This document shows, piece by piece, positions 1 to 6,264 of a DNA stretch of 8,733 nt (position 1 is the first letter of the stretch; every line of letters starts with the position of its first letter). The translations under genes and the position numbers were made by a program. This stretch comes from Planctomycetaceae bacterium (lineage in GTDB: Bacteria; Planctomycetota; Planctomycetia; Planctomycetales; Planctomycetaceae). The stretch is from NCBI GenBank assembly GCA_003503535.1, contig DOCI01000141.1, forward strand, positions 58,326 to 67,058, in the 5' to 3' direction. The notes beneath the pieces were generated by a model. The model ran no database searches, was not told where the DNA came from, and saw only the letters and a program-made list of their open reading frames with translations.

Positions 1-672
1 CTTCATTTAGTCGATGCTCTCGAACAGGCAGATCCAACAAAGCCGGCTTATGCATCGGGAACAATGATTCAATCCTATGCAATTTCTGCAAGTACAATCG
101 TTGCGGACTACGGAACCAAAGTCGAATCGTTTGTCCAGGCGCAACTTCTCGAAGATTTTCATGCTGGAAAATTCATTCAACCAGACTGGAGTGGTGCGAC
201 TTGGCCACCGAGTTGTATCCATCGTCGATGGTGGGAGATGGTTTTCGGATATAGCGAGGAATTTTCTCCCGGATTCTACTCGGATATCGATTTCTCGATG
301 AAACTCTGGAACAGCGGCTGCCGTCGCTTTCATGGAGTATCCAGGAGTCTGGTTTATCACTTTGGTGAGCAGAGTACGAAGCGTATCCGAGGGCTTAAAA
401 ACAAGAATGTGAAGCAGGCTCGAATCCGCTTTCTACAAAAGTGGGGTATCCTGCCTTCGACGGCTGTTCGTCATTACCTCAAATCAGGTCAACCATTTGA
501 GGAATGCCTGCCCGAACCTGAGTTGACAATCGATCACGCCCGCGCTCGCCTGATCTCCTTCTATTATAGCAGTCATAAAATTTCACAGGATCTTCTGAAA
601 TATCTCGGTGTGAACGTCAATCAGGAATCCAATCAGTATCAGAATGAGACTGAATCTACTGCTAAAGCTTAA
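1..672 (+). CDS. Family 2 glycosyltransferase, C-terminal part (5' end outside window)
   Basis: The frame is open from base 1 to the TAA at 670-672, giving 223 visible residues, so the gene starts upstream; the ATG at 64 is internal. The visible part is the second half of a GT-A fold, family 2 glycosyltransferase, which transfers a sugar from an NDP-sugar to a glycan or lipid-linked acceptor at the cytoplasmic side of the membrane. The diagnostic stretch is WPPSCIHRRWW, then GYSEEFSPGFYSDIDFSMKL (ending near base 303) and LVYHFGEQSTKRI. This matches the acceptor-side and catalytic-base region of GT2 enzymes, where an aspartate in the SDIDF segment is the likely base. The DXD metal-binding half is not in view. 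No transmembrane helix is visible. The C-terminal 100 residues are a charged tail without a recognised motif. It converges on the minus-strand GT2-GT4 gene with a 79-base gap. The acceptor and sugar donor cannot be told. Confidence 0.85.
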   Translation, partial: LHLVDALEQADPTKPAYASGTMIQSYAISASTIVADYGTKVESFVQAQLLEDFHAGKFIQPDWSGATWPPSCIHRRWWEMVFGYSEEFSPGFYSDIDFSMKLWNSGCRRFHGVSRSLVYHFGEQSTKRIRGLKNKNVKQARIRFLQKWGILPSTAVRHYLKSGQPFEECLPEPELTIDHARARLISFYYSSHKISQDLLKYLGVNVNQESNQYQNETESTAKA

Positions 673-751
673 CTCAATGAATATTGATGATAGGGGTCGA
701 CGGAATGAGGCTCGCTCACTGAAGCAAAACATTTCCTCTCACTGAATATCA
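673..751. other. Short convergent intergenic gap
   Basis: These 79 bases separate two converging glycosyltransferase genes, where a bidirectional terminator would be expected. I see no GC-rich hairpin followed by a T run in either direction. The only symmetry is an 8-base inverted pair, TGATGATA at 685-692 and TATCATCA at 747-754, about 54 bases apart, the second copy running into the stop codon of the minus-strand gene. That loop is too long for a normal intrinsic terminator. Confidence 0.4.
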
Positions 752-2953
752 TCAGGCGGCACTGATACTGCAGCTTTTCCCATTCTCTGCAGAAATTCCA
801 GGGAGCACGAGTTGTAATGTTTTCAGAATGGCATTAGCCGAATAATCTCGTTCCACTGCCTGGAGGGCTTCCTGCTGAATCGCATACCACAAATCATCTT
901 CCTGCTGTAACCTGAGGCAACAGTTTGCAAACTCCGCAGGGGTATCAGCCACCAGCAATTCTCGTTCGTGACTCCACCCCAGTTGATTCGCCAGCACACT
1001 GGTAGCGATAACCGGCACACCGTGAGCGGCTGCCTCGATAATCTTCAGGGGAATTCCAGCGGCAAACTGTGTCGGAGCGACAAAAGCACGAGCAGAATGA
1101 TAGATCTCGCTCAAATCCTCCACACGCCCCAGCACTTCACAACGCTTTGAGCGACAGTATTCCTGGGTTTGATCGAGCATCATTCCCGCAATTGTCATTT
1201 GAGGAAAATTTCCAGACTGATTTTCAATTGCAGGGAGGATTTCTTCACAAAGCCAAACCAGAGATTTCGCATTCGGACTCCCTGTATCGTGCACAGCACC
1301 AACAAACAACAGCCCTTTTCGATCTGCCACATCCGGGATAATTTTGACCGTGGAAAGAGCATGACTCAGGACATGCACTTCTTTTCCCTGATCGCGAAAT
1401 AACTTCGCCTCACCGGCACTGACGGCCAGGACCACATCCGCTTTTCCGACGATTTGCAGTTCCTCTCGCAACATTTTAAGCTTTTGTTCATTCGAAACAT
1501 CCACACCGGAAAGTCTCAGTCTCTCAATCTCCCGAATGGTGAAAATCGCTTCCGCGTCGTAAATAATTTTTGTCCCTGAGAGAATATCCGGCTGCTCTGC
1601 CAGAATTGCATTCAGTTTTTCCATGTTATGGGGCCGACTGATAATCAGCGCCCCATAATGTTGCTGCCGTTCATTCAGAAAATCGACCAGAGAAGGACAA
1701 GAGATCCCCTGCACAATTTCAACATTGCGGGGTAAATCCCGATAAGCAGAATTCCAATCTTCCTGATTATTAGTCATCACAAACAATGTCACTTCGTAGC
1801 CAAGTTCGACCAGAGAATGCACCATCAGATTGGAACGGGGAAACCCGGAACCCAGCTCTGAGTGTGGAATCTGATCCTCAATAAACAGAACCCGCCGATT
1901 TTTATCATTGGGAGTTCGGGCCTGCAAAATATTTTCAGGCGATTTTTCAAGCTGTTGCGACAGATAAGCACGATTTCTGGAGACAAATCGACTCCGGTGA
2001 GCCACCTGCAATTTGATAGCCGCATCAGAAGATTTGGAACTTGCAAACTCATAATGCAACACAACAATTCGAGGGTCGTAAACCTGCCGTAATCCCGCCT
2101 GATTCATCCGGCTGGCCAGATCGACTTCTTCGTAATAGGCAGGAGAAAATCCCTCATCGAATCCATGGAAACGATCAAAATCTGTTCGTCGCATTAACCA
2201 GAATGCAGCCGAGCAGTAGTCGACAGTCCGCATAAACATGGCTTCATAGAATTCCACATGCTTTCCGCGGGAGTACCCCAAAGTTGAACCATCCGACCAG
2301 ATCATCGAACCGGCTTCCTGAAGAGTCCCATTCGGCAGAATCAAACGTGCACCAACGCCTCCGATCCCGGGATCAGATTCCAGATCCTCAATTCCAGTTT
2401 CAATAGCTCGGCTAGTCAACTGTGTGTCATTATTGAGCAACAGGGTATACGTTCCCTGAGAGGCTTCGACTGCCCGATTCACTGCCTGAACATAGCCAAC
2501 ATTCTTATCTCCACGGATAGTCACAACATTATCAAGACGATCGAGTAGAGAATTCGTCAGGTCTGTCGAACCATTGTCATAAATGACCACTTCAAATGAA
2601 GTTTGAACATTAGCCAAAATTGATTGCAGACACTGAAACGTTAACTCGGCTCGATTGTAGAGTACGAGGATAATTGAAACGACAGGCTTATCTGGAGCGT
2701 CGAACACCAGCTTTGAAGAACTGGTCAGAAATGCATTTAGCTGCAATTGTGCCGCGTAATCGATGGCTTTTTGAGGGTTGAACTTGCCCGATAATGGCAC
2801 ATTCCATACGACTTCTGGTGCATTGTGAAGCTTCTTGTTCCTCATTTTTCTAAAGAAATGCTCGATCCGTTTTCCTGCTTTTTGCAACGGAGAACATTTA
2901 TATAGAAAACGAAGCCGATTCCAATATCTCTTCCAGCCAGAAGATTTCCCCAT
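752..2953 (-). CDS. Bifunctional GT2-GT4 glycosyltransferase
   Basis: This 733-residue protein carries two glycosyltransferase modules. Residues about 1-85 are a basic leader (KRYWNRLRFLYK, RKMRNKK) that may touch membrane or acceptor. Residues about 90-310 are a GT-A family 2 domain: VVSIILVLYNR, YDNGST, the metal-site segment LLLNNDTQL (NND in place of a strict DXD), and GFDEGFSPAYYEEVDLASRM with the likely catalytic acid/base region. Residues about 353-715 are a GT-B family 4 domain. It begins RRVLFIEDQIPHSELGSGFPR, a common opening of GT4 modules in polysaccharide clusters, and ends with GIPLKIIEAAAHGVPVIATS, where E640 sits in the nucleotide-sugar-binding loop. Two modules imply two successive sugar additions to a surface or exported glycan. 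The start is supported by AAGGA (TCCTT on plus at 2962-2966), 8 bases before the ATG. It is probably the last gene of the minus-strand operon, after a 151-base gap. Sugar specificities are unknown. Confidence 0.9.
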   Translation of the reverse strand: MGKSSGWKRYWNRLRFLYKCSPLQKAGKRIEHFFRKMRNKKLHNAPEVVWNVPLSGKFNPQKAIDYAAQLQLNAFLTSSSKLVFDAPDKPVVSIILVLYNRAELTFQCLQSILANVQTSFEVVIYDNGSTDLTNSLLDRLDNVVTIRGDKNVGYVQAVNRAVEASQGTYTLLLNNDTQLTSRAIETGIEDLESDPGIGGVGARLILPNGTLQEAGSMIWSDGSTLGYSRGKHVEFYEAMFMRTVDYCSAAFWLMRRTDFDRFHGFDEGFSPAYYEEVDLASRMNQAGLRQVYDPRIVVLHYEFASSKSSDAAIKLQVAHRSRFVSRNRAYLSQQLEKSPENILQARTPNDKNRRVLFIEDQIPHSELGSGFPRSNLMVHSLVELGYEVTLFVMTNNQEDWNSAYRDLPRNVEIVQGISCPSLVDFLNERQQHYGALIISRPHNMEKLNAILAEQPDILSGTKIIYDAEAIFTIREIERLRLSGVDVSNEQKLKMLREELQIVGKADVVLAVSAGEAKLFRDQGKEVHVLSHALSTVKIIPDVADRKGLLFVGAVHDTGSPNAKSLVWLCEEILPAIENQSGNFPQMTIAGMMLDQTQEYCRSKRCEVLGRVEDLSEIYHSARAFVAPTQFAAGIPLKIIEAAAHGVPVIATSVLANQLGWSHERELLVADTPAEFANCCLRLQQEDDLWYAIQQEALQAVERDYSANAILKTLQLVLPGISAENGKSCSISAA

Positions 2954-3104
2954 CCGATCGATCCTTCAATCCTGCATAGGTTTTCAGTCGACCTGCCAAG
3001 ACTCCCTGACTTGTTCGCGATCTCTGAATCATTTCCCCGCAGGAATTTAACTGACCCTCGCGTAGCGCACAAGTTGACTATTGAAGAATCACTGAATTCA
3101 CAAC
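2954..3104. other. Intra-operon gap between two glycosyltransferase genes
   Basis: These 151 bases lie between the GT2 gene and the GT2-GT4 gene, both on the minus strand. Only the AAGGA ribosome site of the downstream gene (2962-2966) is clear. I found no strong hairpin-plus-T terminator and no convincing -35/-10 pair, so read-through is the default expectation. The one minus-strand open frame that crosses it (3147-2842) overlaps both neighbours, looks random and is not called. Confidence 0.4.
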
Positions 3105-4511
3105 TTATTTGACAGCCTGGCGAAGATCCAATTCCAGATCCAGCCATTTCCCATTGATTTCCTGAAACTTCATGTAAGGCAATAGCATGTTCGGATCAGG
3201 TTGATTCGAGTGCAAAATCCATCCTCCGTCACGCTCAATCCAGTCTACCTCTGGATTTGTCGTAATTTGACTGGTTGTCTCTGGCAGCAGTTCCCAGATT
3301 AACCTGCCCGTCTGCTGCTCATAGAGTCTCAGCCCATTCACCTTGAACGTCACAGGCAGATCACTGGGATCTATTCGAATTTGCCCGTCAACTGAAGGCT
3401 TGGGAAAACTGAAGCAAAGTGTTTGACGATCAAACTCTCTCCAATACCGCTGTGCGTGTTCTTCACTATAGGATCCCGTTTCATTAGGCAGATAGATCAC
3501 CCAATGTACAGGATTGGCATGTTGCTGGATTGCTGCGGAACCGGCTGACAATAAAAAGTTCCGCATTAATCGAGGATTCTCTTCCCGCAATGATTCGACT
3601 GCCCTTTCCTCTGAAAGCAGTTCCTGCATCTTCTGAAATCCGGCTCGACGTATTTCTGAATAACTCTGTCGAGCGGCGAGATCACTAATCAGGAAACGTC
3701 GCCAATACGTCGTATCCTGCGGTAACCAATCACAAAGTTCAGGGAAAATTTCCGTCGCTTCTTCCACAACAGATGCGGTGAAAAAGTGCTGATAAATACT
3801 GGATATCTCCAATACATTTCGATTTCTGCTGGAAACCGAATCTGCACTCAAATTCCGTTGAGCAGGCAGCACGCGAGTAGCTGTCAGTTGCTCGGTCAGA
3901 ATCCAGATTTCATTTTTTAAACAAATCCGAATCCAGAGATCGAAATCGGACAGCTGAATAAAACTGGGATTAAACCAGATAGTCTCACTCTCAGAGAAAG
4001 TGGAACGACGAATCATCGCACTGGAGAAACAAAGACAATTCCCCCGCTCAAAGAACCATCTGAGCCATTCATGGCGAGTGCGATTCGACTGTCCAAATAA
4101 CCGTTGCAACGGATGCGATTGCTGGAGTTCCCCGTTCTCATCGATGCAGCGTGTGTGCGTGAATATTGCTCCTACTGTTGAATGTCTTTCGAGATAATCA
4201 ACCTGCTTCGCCAGCTTTCCAGGCAGGAATGCATCATCCGAATTTAAGAAAGCAACGTACTGTCCTCGGGCCTTCTGTAAGGCATAATTTCGTGGATGAT
4301 CTTGCCGATTGATTGAAAAATAATGGCAATGTATTCGCGGATCGGAATATTCTGACAGAACGTCTCGTGTTGAATCCGTCGAGGCATCATCGACGATGAA
4401 TAATTCCCAATCGGAAAAATCCTGAGCAAGGACGCTGTCGATGGCCTCTCCAATATATTCCGCATGGTTATAGGAAGCCATGATGATAGAAACCATCGGG
4501 GTATCGCTCAT
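3105..4511 (-). CDS. Family 2 glycosyltransferase with C-terminal accessory domain
   Basis: This 468-residue protein opens directly with a GT-A family 2 domain: MVSIIMASYNHAEYIGEAID (6-25), the nucleotide-binding IVDDASTDST (39-48), the metal-binding NSDD (90-93) and SDFDLWIRI (188-196), which holds the likely catalytic aspartate. The catalytic part ends near residue 220. A helical linker (about 230-330) follows, then a beta-rich C-terminal part (about 335-465) with HWVIYLPNE and IRIDPSDLPVTFKVNGLRLY. The pattern 'R-DP-x-x-x-P-x-x-x-x-x-x-LRL' recurs in large glycosyltransferases of polysaccharide clusters, and I read it as a carbohydrate-binding-like sandwich (inference). No transmembrane helix is seen. 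The start has AAGGA 6 bases upstream, lying inside the last codons of the dehydratase gene; only 3 bases separate that stop from this ATG. Such coupling suggests this enzyme may use the sugar nucleotide the dehydratase helps to make. Confidence 0.88.
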   Translation of the reverse strand: MSDTPMVSIIMASYNHAEYIGEAIDSVLAQDFSDWELFIVDDASTDSTRDVLSEYSDPRIHCHYFSINRQDHPRNYALQKARGQYVAFLNSDDAFLPGKLAKQVDYLERHSTVGAIFTHTRCIDENGELQQSHPLQRLFGQSNRTRHEWLRWFFERGNCLCFSSAMIRRSTFSESETIWFNPSFIQLSDFDLWIRICLKNEIWILTEQLTATRVLPAQRNLSADSVSSRNRNVLEISSIYQHFFTASVVEEATEIFPELCDWLPQDTTYWRRFLISDLAARQSYSEIRRAGFQKMQELLSEERAVESLREENPRLMRNFLLSAGSAAIQQHANPVHWVIYLPNETGSYSEEHAQRYWREFDRQTLCFSFPKPSVDGQIRIDPSDLPVTFKVNGLRLYEQQTGRLIWELLPETTSQITTNPEVDWIERDGGWILHSNQPDPNMLLPYMKFQEINGKWLDLELDLRQAVK

Positions 4512-4522
4512 TCGTTATCCTT
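4512..4522 (-). promoter_or_regulatory. Ribosome site and translational coupling, dehydratase to GT2
   Basis: On the minus strand AAGGA (plus 4518-4522) lies within the last two codons of the dehydratase gene. It is followed by that gene's TAA (4515-4517), three bases, and the ATG of the GT2 gene. Ribosomes ending on the first gene are therefore placed to start on the second. This fixes the GT2 start and shows that both genes share one mRNA. Confidence 0.7.
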
Positions 4523-5903
4523 GCGCTTCTGAAAACTCGATCGCCAGAAGTGCTGAAAGTGTGCTCCTCAATTCATTAGTAATGATATTCGTTTTCCCCA
4601 ACCATTGAGAAAGCTGAGAAAGCGAGACCCAGCGATGAAAGGGACTCTCCGGCACATCTTCCGGATCAACCCAGAGAATTGCATACTCACTGATACATTG
4701 GTCGAATCGCCCACCTTCTTCAGAGTTTTCAAAGCTCAGCAAGGGTGTGGTCACATCAGGCAGGTTTTTTGCATAGCCTGATTCTTCGACCGATTGCGCT
4801 TCTACAGATTCTGCCTGAATCGTTGTCGTCAACTCAAATCCCAGTCGATTCCCAGCCTCCAGGCGGGCTTGCAATAACAGGTGCAAAGAACCGTTTATCA
4901 TGCCAACCAATGTTGTCAGATTAGTCGGTTGACAAGAGGCAATAATCGGCTGATCCCACTCAGGTATCTCCCGCGTCAGACATTGCACCGCGATGTGACG
5001 CATAAAGAAGGCATGCCTGTCCGAGGTTAAGTTGCCATCATCCCATTTCCAGGAATCTGTTAACTCAAGAATCGGAATGCGATGTCGATCCAGACTCCAA
5101 TTCTGATTGAGATTGTCCAGCCAATTCTGTAAGTCGTTCGACTCATGATAATTTCGAGTAGAATTTAGCGAATCCACAAGATTAAGTTGCCCCCGCTTCA
5201 ATCCCATCTCGGTCAGGAATTTCGGATCCGATAGTAACCAGCAGGCCAGTACAGAGCGTGCATCTGTATTAATGAGATGGCTATGCCCCAAAAGTGAAAA
5301 AAGTCCAGTCAAAGAGACCCACCGGTGATCGGAACCAGCAGGTTGGAACGTCTCCGAATGTCTTACCACACGATTGCAATTCCGTTTGCAAAAAAATCGA
5401 CTGTTTTGCTCGGACTGCAACTGATCATAGAACACCGTATCCGAGTGCAATGCGTAATTCAGATAGGAGACCGGCTGGCCCTGATGGACCCGTTGATAAT
5501 TACTGCATGTCGCCTGAACAGAGGGGGCGAATTGTACTCCATTCACATTTCCCGGCTCTGCTTTAGCTTGCAGCAAAATCTCCCAGGAATTGGATTGGTT
5601 CGACACGAGAAAACACAACATGCCAACTTCGGATTGATCAATCATTGGTTGCGAAACGTGGCGTTGTTTGGCCATGTCGTAGTAATTCAAACCGATCATA
5701 CGGAAATAGCGATTCGAATCATGGGAAATGGCTCCAGAAGAATCCAACTGCCATTCCTGAGATTGGGACAATCGTATTCCCTGAACATTCAGCTGAGAGA
5801 GGTCTGTTTCCTCTTCCCTCCAATTGAGAAGATCACAGAGAACCGAATTCATTTCAATTAAATTTTGCGATACTGAAGGAGGAGGATGCAAAGCGAACTT
5901 CAT
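4515..5903 (-). CDS. NDP-hexose 2,3-dehydratase (EvaA/TylCVI type)
   Basis: This 462-residue protein matches the usual length and motifs of sugar-nucleotide 2,3-dehydratases. In known members the enzyme removes water across C2-C3 of dTDP-4-keto-6-deoxyglucose, giving a 3,4-diketo-2,6-dideoxy sugar that a reductase or aminotransferase then processes; it is the entry to 2-deoxysugars. The hallmark is ILLQAKAEPGNVNGVQFAPS (109-128), followed by QATCSNY (130-136), QSEQNSRFF (163-171), KRNCNRVV (173-180) and RWVSLTGLFSLLG (194-206) with NTDARSVLAC (212-221). The family is a duplicated Nudix-like fold, and the duplication is visible: LLLQARLEAGNRLGFELTTT (342-361) and RWVSLSQLSQWLG (424-436) repeat the first half in decayed form. 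It is cytosolic, with no signal peptide. AAGGA lies 7 bases before the ATG. It is first in the minus-strand operon and coupled to the following GT2 gene. I am sure of the family and less sure of the exact NDP-sugar. Confidence 0.93.
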   Translation of the reverse strand: MKFALHPPPSVSQNLIEMNSVLCDLLNWREEETDLSQLNVQGIRLSQSQEWQLDSSGAISHDSNRYFRMIGLNYYDMAKQRHVSQPMIDQSEVGMLCFLVSNQSNSWEILLQAKAEPGNVNGVQFAPSVQATCSNYQRVHQGQPVSYLNYALHSDTVFYDQLQSEQNSRFFCKRNCNRVVRHSETFQPAGSDHRWVSLTGLFSLLGHSHLINTDARSVLACWLLSDPKFLTEMGLKRGQLNLVDSLNSTRNYHESNDLQNWLDNLNQNWSLDRHRIPILELTDSWKWDDGNLTSDRHAFFMRHIAVQCLTREIPEWDQPIIASCQPTNLTTLVGMINGSLHLLLQARLEAGNRLGFELTTTIQAESVEAQSVEESGYAKNLPDVTTPLLSFENSEEGGRFDQCISEYAILWVDPEDVPESPFHRWVSLSQLSQWLGKTNIITNELRSTLSALLAIEFSEAQG

Positions 5904-5910
5904 AGGGCAT

Positions 5911-5915
5911 TCCTT
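5911..5915 (-). promoter_or_regulatory. Ribosome binding site of the dehydratase gene
   Basis: The minus strand reads AAGGA here, 7 bases before the ATG at 5903-5901. This supports that start over the out-of-frame ATG at 5910-5908. Confidence 0.7.
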
Positions 5916-5947
5916 TGCTCTAAGATGATAAAGCTGCCAAATTCAAC

Positions 5948-5963
5948 ATATTTGTGTAAATAT
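5948..5963. repeat. Inverted repeat ATATTT-N4-AAATAT
   Basis: Perfect 6-base arms are separated by GTGT. The site lies 45-60 bases before the dehydratase start and overlaps the candidate minus-strand -10 (5959-5964), where a repressor operator would be expected. In AT-rich DNA such a pair can arise by chance, so an operator role is only a suggestion. Confidence 0.35.
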
Positions 5964-6000
5964 AATGAATCTGATCCGAACGATCTATACAGGTTTACGG

Positions 6001-6015
6001 TGAAGCATGGCTTCA
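6001..6015. repeat. Inverted repeat TGAAGC-ATG-GCTTCA
   Basis: Perfect 6-base arms flank a 3-base spacer about 100 bases before the dehydratase start. It is the most GC-containing symmetry in the gap. No T run follows in either direction, so it is not an intrinsic terminator; a protein-binding site or small RNA hairpin is possible. Confidence 0.35.
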
Positions 6016-6108
6016 TAATTCCATAAAGGCAGATTGATTCCGTAGGACTTACACTCAAGCCATTATTTTTTTTGCAGACGACCTTATTCCAGCTAAAACA
6101 AATCAAGG

Positions 6109-6131
6109 ATTATGAATTCTTAAGTCATAAT
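6109..6131. repeat. Inverted repeat ATTATGA-N9-TCATAAT
   Basis: Perfect 7-base arms are separated by 9 bases, so the arm centres are 16 bases apart, a spacing suited to a dimeric helix-turn-helix regulator. The site sits near the middle of the divergent intergenic region (about 205 bases from one start, 134 from the other), where it could act on either gene. There is no direct evidence of binding. Confidence 0.35.
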
Positions 6132-6253
6132 TTAATGGATTCCCTGAACATTTGAGAGAAACCAGCGAGCCATAGTTCTCTCATCGTGTCATACTATCAG
6201 GCAATTTCAGAGTGGAGCCAGTAACTTTCTCTGTATTATTAACCGAAGATGAC

Positions 6254-6258
6254 AGGAG
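6254..6258 (+). promoter_or_regulatory. Ribosome binding site of the AAA+ gene
   Basis: AGGAG lies 6 bases before the ATG at 6265. It fixes the start so that the N-terminal membrane helix is part of the protein. Confidence 0.75.
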
Positions 6259-6264
6259 AAGAAC

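Larger units (their letters stand above)
5904..6264. other. AT-rich divergent intergenic region
   Basis: These 361 bases separate the divergent dehydratase and AAA+ genes and should carry promoters for both. The region is clearly more AT-rich than the flanking genes. For the minus direction, TATATT (plus 5959-5964) is a possible -10, with only a weak -35 (TAGATC) 17 bases upstream. For the plus direction, TATTAT at 6234-6239 is a possible -10 without a good -35. It holds three short inverted repeats, listed separately, and an 8-base T run at 6066-6073 with no hairpin before it. I see no convincing gene: the one minus-strand frame of 68 codons (6106-5900) has random-looking composition. Confidence 0.6.

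Noticed and set aside
64..672. ATG at 64 as the start of the left glycosyltransferase
   Set aside because: The frame is open back to base 1 and the visible protein is only the C-terminal half of a GT2 fold, so the real start lies upstream of the window.
685..754. Inverted pair TGATGATA/TATCATCA as a shared terminator of the convergent genes
   Set aside because: The arms are about 54 bases apart, AT-rich and without a T run, so a stable terminator hairpin is unlikely.
2842..3147. Minus-strand 101-codon frame bridging two glycosyltransferase genes
   Set aside because: It overlaps the ends of both neighbours in another frame, and shows no motif or ribosome site.
5325..5861. Plus-strand open frame of 178 codons opposite the dehydratase gene
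   Set aside because: It is wholly antisense to a strongly supported enzyme, has no family motif, and looks like a codon-use shadow.
5961..5966. Perfect TATAAT on the plus strand as a promoter for the AAA+ gene
   Set aside because: No -35 is found at a normal distance, and it would leave a leader of about 290 bases; it is more likely incidental to the AT-rich palindrome there.
6066..6073. Run of eight T as an intrinsic terminator
   Set aside because: No GC-rich hairpin precedes it on the plus strand, and no gene ends upstream in that direction.
5900..6106. Minus-strand 68-codon frame ending in an ATGA overlap with the dehydratase start
   Set aside because: The overlap is suggestive of an upstream coupled gene, but the composition looks random, no ribosome site was found, and the frame lies in AT-rich regulatory DNA.
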